From positions 6,846,294 to 6,910,293 of the forward strand of contig NC_054536.1 in the NCBI RefSeq assembly GCF_017654505.1: 64,000 nucleotides of DNA, in the 5' to 3' direction. The stretch is from Polyodon spathula. Taxonomy: Eukaryota; Chordata; Actinopteri; Acipenseriformes; Polyodontidae. This document shows positions 23,789-34,731 of this stretch, piece after piece. The position numbers and the translations under genes were made by a program. Position 1 is the stretch's first letter. Each line of letters begins with the position of its first letter. The notes under the pieces are model-generated. The model was not told the origin of the DNA, searched no databases, and saw only the letters and a list, made by a program, of their open reading frames with translations.

Positions 23789-23872
23789 CTGGAGGGCCAG
23801 TTGATAAGACAAGGTGTCTCGCCTTCTGAATCTTTCTGAAGAAACCACTCACTCTTTGGTTTTACCACGAGG
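23789..23872 (-). CDS. SVIL: SVIL 84-nt exon, [20 protein letters not shown]
   Basis: This exon has no long open frame of its own and was found by looking for the human segment [20 protein letters not shown]. The minus-strand acceptor is tttctatgtag above 23872 and the donor is GTATTG below 23789. It encodes [16 protein letters not shown] then [11 protein letters not shown], nearly identical to human archvillin. It enters at phase 2 (completing Gly from exon 30719-31418) and leaves at phase 2 (making Arg with exon 18033-18947). Like 18033-18947 it belongs to the long isoform and can be skipped without a frame change. The near identity over about 22 residues in a region that otherwise diverges quickly suggests a constrained binding motif (inference). 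Confidence 0.96.
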
Positions 23873-24375
23873 CTACATAGAAATGTGGCAAAAGACAGCT
23901 TGGGTCAATCTGGTGCCAAAAGTAAAACAGTACACAAACACAGACACACACATAGTGTACAGTACATCACCTCCCACGCTTAGTGCAGTGCAGCAAACTC
24001 CTCAAACTGTCCTCAAACTCTTCTTTACTCTGTCTTCTAGAAACCACAATATAATGAATAAAACTGTATACCTCTGGAAGCCTCTTTTATGTCTATCATA
24101 ATAGAGCATATAGATTATATTTCTTGAGCAGTCATTTTGGTTACTGCTCCTGGGTGCAGCCTTGAATACAGAGACACCTGCTGACTGAGAACCTTCTATC
24201 AGCCTAACAGTCAGATCTGCCATCTGAAACTGACATGGGAGAGGGAGATGCACTATTTATATATGAAAGAACATCCAGGATGCATTGCAAGTGAAGCACT
24301 GATATGAAGGGCTGTCTGTATATCAAATCAACAATTATTAGGACTGCTATATAAGTTGATATACAGATATAAATT
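23873..24375 (-). other. SVIL intron, no feature seen
   Basis: Unremarkable AT-rich intron between the 84-nt exon and the fold-back repeat. Confidence 0.55.
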
Positions 24376-24767
24376 ACACTGTGTAACAAAAATTTTATTT
24401 TATTTTTTTCCTGGGAAGTAAGTGTTATTTCCCAATTGATTATGCCTCATAAGTATAGAACATGGCTATTATTCCCCACAAACTTTGCTTTTGTGACCAG
24501 GACAGTGATATTTCAAAATATCACTATTTACAATGGGAAAATGGGCAAATGTGTGTCTTTTCGTTCACATAAAGTCAGAAAAAAAACAACATCTGAATCC
24601 AAATTAACATGTATTTATACTAAAGTAATACAAAGATGACTACAAAAGATTTAGAAGTGAGTAGTTTTTCGAGATTCACAATTATACTGTAAATACAGTA
24701 TAATTGTAAATCTCGAAAAATTACTCACTTCTAAATCTTTTGTGGTCATCTTTGTATTACTTTAGTA
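24376..24767. mobile_element. Fold-back repeat, copy A, with 150-bp palindrome
   Basis: The segment beginning TGTGTAAC near 24380 is a member of a dispersed family that also occurs, inverted, at 39190-39470. They share GTAAGTGTTATTTCC, then CTATTATTCCCCACAAACTT, then TTTTGTGACCAGGACAGTGA. Copy A ends in a near-perfect palindrome, 24618-24767, with arms of about 72 bp (left arm starts TACTAAAGTAATACAAAGAT, right arm ends ATCTTTGTATTACTTTAGTA) around a centre near 24692. I do not recognise the family and see no coding capacity. The right arm abuts the truncated end of the CR1-like LINE. Confidence 0.8.
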
Positions 24768-25432
24768 ATCTGGAATAATTGTGGTTACTTTTCTTTGCAC
24801 TCTTTCTAGAGCAGCAATATCCTTTTTGTAGTGAGGTGAGCAGAACCGAACACAATATTCAAGATGAAGACTTACTAATACATTGTACAGTTTTAACATT
24901 ACTTCCCTTGATTTAAATTCAACACTTTTCACAATGTATCCGAGCATCTTTTGGGCCTTTTTTATAGCTTCCCCACATTGTCTAGATGAAGACATTTCTG
25001 AGTCAACAAAAACTCCTAGGTCTTTTTCATAGATTCCTTCTCCAATTTCAGTATCTCCCATATGATATTTATAATGTACATTTTATTTCCTGCGTGCAGT
25101 ACCTTATACTTTTCTCTATTAAATGTCATTTGCCATGTGTCTGCCCAGTTCTGAATCTTGTCTAAATCATTTTGAATGACCCTTGCTGCTGCAACAGTGT
25201 TTGTCACTCCTCCTATTTTTGTGACACCTGCAAATTTAACAAGTTTGCTTACTATACCAGAATCTAAATCATTAATGTAGATTAGGAACAGCAGAGGAGC
25301 TAATACTGATCCCTGTGGTACTCCACTGGTTATCTCACTCCATTTTGAGGTTTCTCTAATCCATGTGAATGCATTTCCTTGAATCCCTACTGCGTTCAGT
25401 TTGAGAATTAATCTTTTATGCAGGATTTTTGC
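24768..25432 (-). pseudogene. CR1-like LINE, 3' part of the reverse transcriptase (dead)
   Basis: The minus strand holds the C-terminal half of a non-LTR retrotransposon polymerase. Recognisable blocks are ILHKRLILKLNAVGIQGNAF, SGVPQGSVLAPLLFLIYIND, LVKFAGVTKIGG (the usual catalytic FADD is damaged to FAGV), WQMTFNREKYKVLHAG, LGVFVDSEMSSSRQCGEAIK and SLHLEYCVRFCSPHYKKDIA. There is a frameshift near 25050. The pattern matches CR1/jockey-type LINEs. It stops abruptly at the fold-back palindrome, so the 3' tail is missing. It is separated from its 5' part by the insertion at 25433-26421. Confidence 0.9.
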
Positions 25433-26421
25433 CTTCGACCGTGTCCCGCACCAACTCATCTGGTACGTGCTGCGCGACCACGAAGTGCCGGAACTTCTCA
25501 TCAACTGGGTCCGTATGCTCTACACGAACGCCACCAGCCGCGTGAGGTGCTCAGTCGGCATCTCTGACAGCTTCCCTGTGAAGGTTGGCATCCGCCAGGG
25601 TTCTGCACTGTTACAACTCCTCTTCATCCTCGTCATGGACACCATCACGCATGACTTGCGGCGCAACGTCCCGTGGACCCCGCTCTACGCTGACAACATC
25701 ATGCTCGCAGCCACAACCAGGGAAGAGCTGCAGCGAAAAGGTACAGGCCTGGAACGATCGACTTTGGCAGTTTGGACTTCGCCTCAACACTGCGAAAACC
25801 GAGTACATGGAAACGAGCCCAGCCGCTGGTTCCATCCAAGTCAACAGCGTGGACCTGGCAAAGACTGACAAGTACCGGTACCTGAGATCCAACCTGCAGA
25901 GCGATGGCGGAATCGACTGCGACGTGCGAGGGCGAGTCAACGCAACCTGGATGAGGTGGAGAGGTCACAGGAATCTTATGCCACAGGAAGATGCCAACCC
26001 GCCTGAAGTCGAAGATCTACCAAACAGTCGTCCGCCCAGTGGCGCTGTATGGGCCTGAATCCTGGCCTACGACCAAAGCCGTCAAGCGTCATCTTCATGC
26101 CATGGAAATGCGTATGGTTCGCTGGACAATGGGCAGTTTGGCATCGTTCCTATTGACGCAAAAATGCGGGAAAGACTGTTACGGTGGTGCGTCCACGTCC
26201 AACGAGCAGAGCCTGGCACCGTCGCCAGCATCTCCTACCATCTTGAGATCGACGGCCAGCGCCCACGTGGAAGACCGAAGCAGCGATGGCAGGACACGAT
26301 CAATGCGGATATGAAAATCAGCAGCCTGCACCCGAACGAGGCGCAAGACCGAGCGACGTGACGTTCAAAGATCCGAAGAGCGGACCCTGTACCAGCGGGA
26401 CAACGACAGGAAGAAGAAGAT
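25433..26421 (+). pseudogene. GC-rich second LINE fragment inserted in the CR1-like LINE
   Basis: A clearly more GC-rich block than its surroundings, reading on the plus strand. It starts within the reverse transcriptase (FDRVPHQLIWYVLRDHEVPE), then VGIRQGSALLQLLFILVMDT, a damaged catalytic site (LYADNIMLAA where LYADD is expected), FGLRLNTAKTEYMETSP, RLKSKIYQTVVRPVALYG and a C-terminal RPRGRPKQRWQDTINADMK. It changes frame at least twice (near 25740 and 25970). The 3' end is a short GAAGAA run at about 26409-26420. The C-terminal style resembles RTE-related or similar LINEs known from invertebrates and some vertebrates; the clade is not certain. It is 5'-truncated, as is usual for LINE insertions. 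Confidence 0.85.
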
Positions 26422-27890
26422 ATGCTTTGCAATTATCCATTATTGATGCTGTATCCTCAAAAAAATCAAGCAGGCTAGTTAGACACGATCTCCCTTTCCT
26501 AAAACTATGTTGACTGTCTCCCAGGATACTGTTACCATATAGGTAATTTTCCATTTTGGATCTTATTATAGTTTTCATAAGTTTGCATATAATAGAAGTC
26601 AGGCTTATTGGTCTGTAGTTACCTGGTTCGGTTTTGTTTCCCTTTTTGTGGATCGGTATTGTTTGCAATTTTCCAGTCTGTCGGTACAACCACTGTGTCA
26701 AGAGACTGTTGCATGATCTTGGTTAGAGGTTTGTAAATAACTTCTTTCATCTGAGTACTATTGGGAGGATCTCATCCGACCCAGGGGATTTTAAGAGCTC
26801 CTAGTCCCTTTAACACTTCTGCCTCGGTTATGCTAAAGATATTTAAAACTGGATAGGAACAGGTTGACATGTGGGGCATGTTGTCTATATCTTCCTTTGT
26901 AAAAACTTGTGAAAAGTAATCATTTAATTTATTTACTATTTCTCTCTTGGCCTTTCTAACTTCCTTTTTGACTTGCGTTTGCAGTTCTGTGTACTCTTTC
27001 TGTGTAATTTGTTTTTGGTCCCTTTTAAAATGCTCTGTAAAGTGCCTTTTTTGCTGAATATTTTTTTAATTGATCTATTAAACCATTTTGGTAATTTAGT
27101 TTTAGATTTAGATTGGTCTACTTTTGGGATGTAAATGATTTGCGCCTCTTAACACTACATTTTTAAAAAACAGCTATCCTTTTTCTGTGGATGTTTTCTC
27201 TATTTTACTCCAATCTACTTCTGTTAGTCCCTGTTTCATACCTTCACAGTTTGCCTTTCTAAAATTGTAAACCTTAGCTTTAGTCATTACTTTTTGGATT
27301 TTAAAAAGCACTTCAAACAAAACCATGTTGTGATCTGAGTTTCCCAGTGGTTCTCTGACCTTTATTCTGTCTTCGTTATTTGAAAAGACGAAATCAAGGC
27401 ATGCCTCCCCTCTAGTCGGTGCCTTAACAAATTGTGTTAGGAAGCAGCCATTTGTCATTTCAATTTCGTCCGTCGTGCTCCCCACAAGTTTTCCCATTTT
27501 ATATGGGGGAAGTGGAAATCCCCCATTAGCATGGCTTCTCCTTTGCTACACACATTTCTAATGTCATTGTATAACAGATTATTTTGCTCGCTGTCTGAAT
27601 CTGGTGATCTATAGCATGCTCCTATTATTATGCCCTTTGAATTTTTGTCCATTATTCTGACACATATTGATTCAGCTTTGTATTCTTTGTCCAGATTTAA
27701 TACCTGGGCTTCAAGACTGTTTCTTATGAATAGTGCTACCCCTCCACCTCTTCTGTCCTGCCTGTCTTTCCTATCACATCATAGTTATTTGTTAGTGCAG
27801 TAGCTTCAAGTTCTAACCTTTTGTTTCTGATACTTCTAGTATTTAGATAAATACATTTAATGTCTGTCTTACCTGAGTTGTTGTGCTTGT
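26422..27890 (-). pseudogene. CR1-like LINE, endonuclease and 5' part of the reverse transcriptase (dead)
   Basis: This is the upstream part of the element continued at 24768-25432. On the minus strand, from 27880 downward, there is RRGGGVALFIRNSLEAQVLN (with small disruptions), GIIIGACYRSPDSDSEQN, AMLMGDFHFPHIKWENLW, LDFVFSNNEDRIKVREPLGN and SDHNMVLFEVLFK, which are AP endonuclease blocks including the SDH motif. Then follow GNYRPISLTSIICKLMKTII and QHSFRKGRSCLTSLLDFFED, the start of the reverse transcriptase. Several frameshifts and stops make it inactive. The 5' end is truncated near the start of the endonuclease. Confidence 0.9.
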
Positions 27891-28503
27891 TTTGATGTGA
27901 CCGATATAAATTACAACAGAACGAAACAAACGCACAACAAAAATTTTTTTTCCCCCCTTCCTTTCTTAATTAAGATGCTTCTTTAACCTGCTTTGCACAA
28001 TTGTGTCACAGATCTACATCAGTCTTTTTTTTTTTTTTTTAAATGCCTGTGACTTGCAATATATAAGTGGTTTTTCACTTAAGTGAAAGCACTCAACTTT
28101 ACCAACGTGACTAGTGTAAAATGTACGACAACAGGTGCTCCTAAAGCTAGAAAACCTCTCAATGTACAGAAATATGTAAATAAAAAACTGAAAAAAAACA
28201 TGCAAACTTCTACGAGGATAGAAGAAAAAAGATGAATTGTTGTTAAACTTTAATTTTAAAAAGGTATGCAAAATCTGCTTTTTTAAAACGTATTTGTATT
28301 TTATACTCTAATTTTATTTTTGCTGTCCCGTAATGCAGGGACAAAGACATGCTGAAAACTAAAACAAACTTTTCTGTTTGTACAGTAGTTGTAGGCTGTG
28401 AAGCTTACCTATTTACATCATTAAATAGGTGTACGTTAAGTGATCAGTTTGCCACTTCCATTTAGAGAAAATCATAATAAAAATATTTAGAGGCATTTTA
28501 CTG

Positions 28504-28508
<5 letters not shown>

Positions 28509-28542
<34 letters not shown>
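28509..28542. repeat. (GT)n microsatellite
   Basis: About 17 GT units in an intron. Confidence 0.95.
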
Positions 28543-28545
<3 letters not shown>

Positions 28546-28779
28546 ATTCCGCATACAGTAACAATCTGTATGGACAGATGCGCCTGTGGCGTACGCACTA
28601 AAAAGCCGTATTATTTTTAAAAAGGGTCCAAAGGTATTTTAATAAATACAAAAAAAAACAAAGTGCAAAGTGCAAATAATATTTACAGTGACCAAAAGAA
28701 AAAAATGGTCATCATGGTGATTAAAATTGTCGCTACTTTGAAAGTTCGTGTGACACACACTTATGATATTCTGTGTGTG

Positions 28780-28784
<5 letters not shown>

Positions 28785-28811
<27 letters not shown>

Positions 28812-28850
28812 CTATATATATATATAGTTATATATTATATATAAAAGCTA
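28785..28850. repeat. (AT)n-rich repeat
   Basis: A near-continuous TA/AT run with small interruptions. Confidence 0.9.
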
Positions 28851-30307
28851 TAATTTCAAGTGCTGAAATATTAATACTTATACTACGAAAAGTTAAATTA
28901 AGAGCCCACACAAAACTTTACTAGCAGAGCTGTGGAATGGATTTGAAATCTTATTCCTGTCCCAGTGATAACTCACATGATGTAAAAATGACAGGGCTGC
29001 AAGTTGTGAAATTCTAGAGCAGCAACGAAGGGCAGTGCAGCCGGACCCCGAGGTCACGGGCCATTCTGATTACACGTGGTTTGCCATAAAAGTTGTATTT
29101 AGAACCTCACACCCAAAGAATACCACATCCTTTAAGAAGGGCATACAAAACACCATTCATCTTCCTACAGGAGTGCTCAACAAAATGACATCATGAGCAT
29201 TATCAACTGAAGAAATACAATATGCAGGAATTTTTCTAAAAACAAATACAATCTCATCCATGACAGTCAGTATTTTAAACCCCCATAATTCTCAGGTAGC
29301 ATAGTTCCAATTTGTAGCAGCCTCACTCATGTAATGCTGTGAATGCCAAAAAAACATAAATATTTTGAAATTACAGATCATTAGAGACCCCATTTGGAAA
29401 TCTGAAACAAGAAGTCTTTCCTGGGCCAAGGAGGGTCAAAGGGCATTCCCTGTCTGAGCCGCTTGTTGCTGTAGTGTTGGTTTACAGGAGGACTGCTCAG
29501 CAGAAACATATCTGATGCCCTTTCACTAACCAGAAATCAATTCCTGACAGTTTAAAGAAGGGCGGGCATGCACATCTGAAACAGAGCTTACACCCTTCAC
29601 CTTGTACCTATAGACCATACAACTGTAGTGACCGAGTGAAAGCTCAGTTATGGACCCAAATTAGAATATAAATATTTCTCTTTACATAAATCATCCATGA
29701 CTTGTGAAATAAATCAGGACAATCAACTGCACCTTTTCTGTCTTTGGAAATGTAAAGAATCATTTACATAAGCCCCTTGGTTTTAGGCTGTACTTTCTCC
29801 AAAGGTGTTGTTTGAAACAGCACACAATTTGCACATCTTTTTCTTGAGATAGGGAAATTGTCCATCTAAATTTCCATGCAAGGCTCAAACAAAATTTTAA
29901 AAAAATAGAAATATCTGCTGTATTCAATGCAATGAAATGTAGGTATTGTTAGGTTTAAAAGAAAGAGGAGTAATTTGGTTCAATTTTATCGTTTTTGTTC
30001 TTTTGTCTTTGTGTGTTAACCCTTTTTTTAAAAGGAGAAACCAATCATGTTAACATTACAAAATGAGATGCAAAACACATTGAAAGTGCATAAGAAAATG
30101 TAACTTAGTTTTTTGGTTTTAGTTTTGTAAAATGAACAGGTGTTTTGCATCTTTCAATAAATAGGAGTTAAAGTCTGAAGGAAACGGCCTGAAAGCATGG
30201 CCCATTGGCTGATCTAGCTCGGGTTACATATCTACAACAGAAACATATCGAACAGTGAAACATGAACACAATATTTGAGTGACTGCTATAATAACCACTC
30301 TGTAAAT

Positions 30308-30537
30308 CAGGGTTGGGTCAATTCCTGTTTTTCAATTCCTTTTTAAAACCCATTTCCTTGAAGGAATTGTAATTGATATTGTACTTGGTTGCCATGGTGA
30401 AGAGTTTTTTTTTTGTTTTTTTTTTTTGTTTTGTTTTTATACAGAATTTTGATCAATATTGTGTTGGAATTGATTACAAAGGAATGGGAAATTGATTTTA
30501 AAAAGGAATTGAAAAACATTAATTGAGCCCAACCCTG
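30308..30537. mobile_element. hAT-type MITE with CAGGGTTGGG ends
   Basis: A 230-bp element with long inverted ends. The left starts CAGGGTTGGGTCAATTCC; the right end in reverse complement starts CAGGGTTGGGCTCAATTAAT, and both continue TTTTTCAATTCCTTTTTAAA. The CAGGGTTGGG terminus is typical of hAT non-autonomous elements. The flanking 8-mers (CTGTAAAT and CTCAGAAT) are only partly alike, so the target duplication is eroded. No coding capacity. Confidence 0.85.
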
Positions 30538-30718
30538 CTCAGAATTACTGCTCTCATCATAAAAAAAAGGCAAGCAGGCATTGACACTTTGAAACTATTT
30601 ACTCTTTAAACACCTGATCTGATGACCTGAAAAACTAAACCACAACAAGCACACAATAAAAAAGAGAAGAGTCAATCAATACCGTAATGTGGAATATACT
30701 ACTCCAATAAAGGCTTAC

Positions 30719-31418
30719 CCTTGTCTGCTGAGGATGTTTTGGGCTTGGTGCTCAATGAACAGGTCACCCGGTGACTGCTGTGGAGACTGCAGTGATGACT
30801 GGCGGCCATGTCTGGGTGAGCCTGGCACCTCGCCTGCAGAAAAGTCTTTCCCCGGGACTGTGGTGGTGGTGGAAACATCCATAAACAACGGTTTCCCATA
30901 AACCCCTGTTTGGGCTCCCGGATCCTGTGCCCTCTTGTAGTTCTCCAGATTCATCATCCTCTCCTGGTCGGAAAAGCAGTCCACGCTCTCTCGGAAAGCA
31001 TTCTCTTTCGACTGCATGATCTTTGGCTCTCTCACAAATCCAGTCCTGGTGCTGTACAGCGAGCTCAGTTCTCTGTCCTGCTCCTCCTGCTCCTTTCTGT
31101 TCTGCGAGGCTTGGGCATGTTGCGCCAGTGCCTCGGGTTCCTTTCGCATTCGTGGGTACTTGGGTGAGAAATCCGATTCCAGTTCGTGGTCCAGCGAAAT
31201 GCCATATCTCTCTGCCAGCTGGCGCCTCCGCTCTGCCTTGTACCTGGCTATCCTCTCTGCCTTTGAATCCGTGCCTGCAGTTTCCATGCTTCCTGTGCTA
31301 TAGGTTGACTCTGTGTGAATAGACTGGGGCTCCGCGCGACACCTAGCTCTAGACTGTCTCTCTGAAGAGGGGTCTTCACTCTCCTGGATATTAAGTTCTT
31401 CTTTACTGAACCTTCTTG
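30719..31418 (-). CDS. SVIL: SVIL 700-nt exon, [18 protein letters not shown]
   Basis: Acceptor cccaatttcacag above 31418 and donor GTAAGC below 30719; in at phase 1 and out at phase 2. It encodes about 233 residues, with [20 protein letters not shown] near residue 50 of the exon, then SSLYSTRTGF and, near the end, EVPGSPRHGRQSSLQSP. Human supervillin has [27 protein letters not shown] and EVPRSPKHAHSSSLQ in the same order. In the family this N-terminal region binds myosin II and the long myosin light-chain kinase (established for mammalian supervillin). The very basic helix is the best-conserved feature. Antisense open frames across it are shadows. Confidence 0.97.
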
Positions 31419-31592
31419 CTGTGAAATTGGGAAAGAAAGAAAAAAAAAATTTCAATTGTATTTTAAAACGACATTTTTCGCCTCCTCCCATCAATCACCA
31501 CATTGAGGATTTTCACCCGAACGCTGCACTAGTCGTCAATGCCAAGTTTCACAAATATGAATCACGCTTTTAATGAATGAATCCCACCTTAC

Positions 31593-31735
31593 CTGCACAT
31601 GGACTGCAAGGGTCGTTGGCCCGAGTGTATCGAGGAGTGTCTTCTTCCAGCAGGCGATGTGAAACTAAACCAGGACAGCTTTGCAACTGGGTGTCACTTT
31701 CAATGGCTTCTAAACGCCTGGCAATCCTCTCTTTC
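31593..31735 (-). CDS. SVIL: SVIL exon following the canonical start, [14 protein letters not shown]
   Basis: A 143-nt exon with acceptor gattttctgcag above 31735 and donor GTAAGG below 31593; in at phase 2 and out at phase 1. It encodes [36 protein letters not shown] and ANDPCSPCA. Human supervillin begins [15 protein letters not shown] and continues [20 protein letters not shown], so this is the exon just after the usual initiator Met, which sits in 32099-32156. The Met in the intron upstream of this exon's acceptor is not a plausible start. Confidence 0.97.
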
Positions 31736-31799
31736 CTGCAGAAAATCGAGTTCAGAGATGGTAACAGAACATTCAAGGTGTATATATGAATGCTGTAGT

Positions 31800-31860
31800 A
31801 GTAGTAACAGTATAATAGTTGTAACAGTCATAATAATAACAATAATAATATGAACCATTA
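31800..31860. repeat. TAG/TAA-type trinucleotide-rich stretch
   Basis: An AATAAT and GTAGTA-rich run in a short intron. Open frames over it are low complexity. Confidence 0.7.
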
Positions 31861-32098
31861 CAATTAAAATATGAACCAATAATAAAAAAACAAAAAAAAG
31901 TGTCCACCACATCAGTTCTGCAGAAAGATCAAGCCCAGATTCCATCACCTCACCCATAGTGACATTAAGGGCTTTGGTTACTTACAGGTCAAAGGATAAC
32001 CAAATTCTTAATACTGTATTCCTCCTGTCTGAAAATGTCGACTACTCCATTCACATTTTATTCATATCTAAGCTTCATAGGAAGTGATGTCATTGTAC

Positions 32099-32156
32099 CT
32101 GTTCATTTCCAAAGCAGTATGGCTTTCAGGTTCAAAACGCTTTCTTAATTCTGAAA
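32099..32156 (-). CDS. SVIL: SVIL exon containing the canonical initiator Met
   Basis: A 58-nt exon with acceptor ttctttctttcag above 32156 and donor GTACAATG below 32099. It reads SELRKRFEPESHTALE then MNR, with Arg completed by the next exon to give [12 protein letters not shown]. The human protein begins [12 protein letters not shown], so the ATG at 32104-32106 is the orthologous start. Upstream of the ATG the frame stays open through this exon and the three or four exons before it, so here the Met may be internal to a longer isoform. Both starts could be used through different promoters; the sequence alone does not decide. Confidence 0.9.
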
Positions 32157-32723
32157 CTGAAAGAAAGAAGAAAGTAAAAAAAGGTTTTAGAAAATGCACA
32201 GAACTCAAAATTGTTTAAGAATTTTGACCCTGGCACCTACAATATCTACCTATCCATCTATCTATCTATCATGAATGAAATTCATGCATCACCACATAAA
32301 TCAGATATTGTTTAAAAATAACATGGCTTGTTTTAGTTTCACAAATTCTACCTCCATTATTATGGACCTAAATAGTGCTGGGACCTCAACACTAAATCAT
32401 ATGACAACTCTGTAGCAGTTCTCTGAGCTTGGAGGGGGATGGGGAGGAATACAAAAATAGGACTTGACTGAACACGCACTGCTGTCTTTTCAGATCCAAC
32501 TTCAGATCCAGACTCTTAACTCAAACATTACATGTCACTTCTAACACACAGTTGTTTAGTACGTATAGTTGTATTCTTTACTCCTGGGATATCTTTATTT
32601 TAATGTGTTACACAGTGTAAGGTCTTGCTGTAAAATAAAGTAATTTATAGGTTGCTGTAATTTATATCCAATTATAATTATATATATATACTATATTATA
32701 TTTATATATTATATATAGATATA

Positions 32724-32762
<39 letters not shown>

Positions 32763-34448
32763 ATATAATATAAGGCCCCTCTCGACATACACACGACCGT
32801 CCTCCTGGTAGGTCCATGTACTAGTCCCATGCATATACCATAGCAGGTATGAATTACATCAGTACCTCTCATTAGCTAACCTCTCCCCCAAGGAACTGAA
32901 AGATTGATGTGCTATTCTTATCCAGTTTGATGACTTTGATTCTAACATGTCATTATGACATCATGCCTAAAGGCAGCAATTCTATAGAATGAATCACATT
33001 CCATTCCAATCCCCACCATATTCAAACTGAACAGCTGGTGGCCTCCAGTGGGATCTTTTGCTTGGTTTCGAATCACATGCTGATGTGAAATGAGCTCAGA
33101 GGCAGATCAAATGGCACCATAACAAATTCACAACAGCACTGAGAACACAACTACAAAAGACAAAAGAAAGACGCCTCAGGATTTAGAACATTCTCTTTCA
33201 AAAGGCGAGGTCAAGATTAACAGACACTTACTCTGCAAGTCACTGTTTGAACTAAAACAGTTACCCCCGAAAGTTGTTTTTTGGCCTACACCATACGGAC
33301 AGCTTGTTAAATTAGCATCCCAACAAGACTTATCATACTAGTCAATAAAATATAATACATATCCTCCAAGGTTATTAAACAGAACCAGGAGACCGACACC
33401 ATCTACATCTGATAAACATCACCATCTCAGAGCTTCCTAAGGTACATCATTCAGGTGCCAATACCATGGAGAAGTTCACTGTGGTGAACTGTACTGTACT
33501 GTTAATGGCATGCATACTTTTAATAGAAGAAATCATTTCACAGAGTAGGTAGAACCCAAACTGCTTGAGATGGCTTCACTTATACAATAAGAAACACCCA
33601 GCGGCAGGGCAGAACTCATGCATGAGCAACTCACCAATACACCAGGGATACCATCAAGAATGCCCATACCAAGCTTCTTAAACTAAAAGAAACGCTCTCA
33701 AAATACAACTCAAACTTCAAGTGTGACCGACAGCCCGTCTATACTGATGACCCCCCATATACCCATTGGCTAGGGGGCATGTATCCCCCAGTAGATACAA
33801 ATCAATAACCTACTGTAGGTTTGTTGAAATGCTAATGTAAAGTTTTACTGAAACCAAGGATCTGCGTTTCCTGCAAGCGAACACATTGACCCAAGAAACA
33901 CCTGCCTGCCGAGGCGAGAACTTGCTCACACTGAGGCACATTGAAAGTGCCAATGGACAGTCAACAGGTGACAGATGACTGCATTGACAATAGCAGTTTA
34001 TGGTTTTAATCAAAGCCATACCGCTAACCTTTCTTTGAAACCTTTTATTTTGGTATAGTTAGACTCCTACATAAAAATATAGCTTTAAAAATAAACTCCT
34101 TGATATCTAAAAGCCACCCTTGCATGGTTTGCAAAAACACTATAAAAAGAAAGTTAACAGGTCAATGTACTGTAAATGACTGTACACCATACCTATAATG
34201 ATTTTGTATGCATTTCTACACAAATGCTGAAAAGCATCAGGTTTCAATTTACAAACATGGAAATTTTGCTTTTACTCAGTTGTTTAAAAAGGTTGTACCT
34301 GCTAATTAACATGTTAATCAAATTGTAATTCTTGCATTACATTTCTTTACATCCAACACAAAACAAAATGTAAAAAACACAAACGTATCTAGCAATTCAT
34401 AACCAACATATTCAAAGCACGCAGCAACAAGAAAAAAGATTCACTGAC
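32157..34448 (-). other. SVIL intron with AT-rich repeats
   Basis: Holds an ATCT repeat at about 32248-32271, a fragment resembling the end of the fold-back family (TGTGTTACACAGTGTAA) at about 32604-32620 and a long AT-rich tract at about 32678-32772. No exon-like feature was found between here and 34448. Confidence 0.55.
32678..32772. repeat. (AT)n-rich tract
   Basis: Interrupted TA/ATAT runs over about 95 bp. Confidence 0.9.
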
Positions 34449-34540
34449 CTTTTGGAAGCACTGCCAAAATATTAGCATCAATGTCCTGTGTGCTCTTGCA
34501 CAATTGTTCTTTGTCTTCAAAGGACAGTTCTTTTTGGAAG
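34449..34540 (-). CDS. SVIL: SVIL upstream exon, FEDKEQLCKSTQDIDANILA
   Basis: A 92-nt exon with acceptor gttttcttcacag above 34540 and donor GTCAGTGA below 34449. It enters at phase 2 (completing Ser) and leaves at phase 1 (making Val). It reads FQKELSFEDKEQLCKSTQDI then DANILAVLPK and continues VSELRKRFE in the next exon. This lies before the canonical human start, and I have no human counterpart in memory. The composition (helix-forming, DIDANILAVLPK followed by ELRKRFE) is protein-like, and phase matches on both sides support a genuine coding exon of a longer supervillin isoform. Confidence 0.78.
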
Positions 34541-34731
34541 CTGTGAAGAAAACATAGATGATCCAATAAACTTAAAACAGTCAGTTTATGATAATAACAA
34601 AACCAGGATTGGTATGCAATGTTTCAGGTTACCTCTAGTTGACATGGGCCATTCATTTCACAATATTTATGTTTTCTATCACGTTTCACCACATTTGGTC
34701 TGTCTCCACTTCATTCATGTGGAAATGAGAT

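Larger units (their letters stand above)
27891..30307 (-). other. SVIL intron with simple repeats only
   Basis: Holds a poly-T tract at about 28023-28040, a (GT)n run at 28509-28542 and an AT-rich repeat at about 28785-28850. The remainder is unique-looking intron with no supported exon. Confidence 0.55.

Noticed and set aside
30910..31322. Plus-strand open frames over exon 30719-31418
   Set aside because: Antisense shadows of the clearly conserved minus-strand exon.
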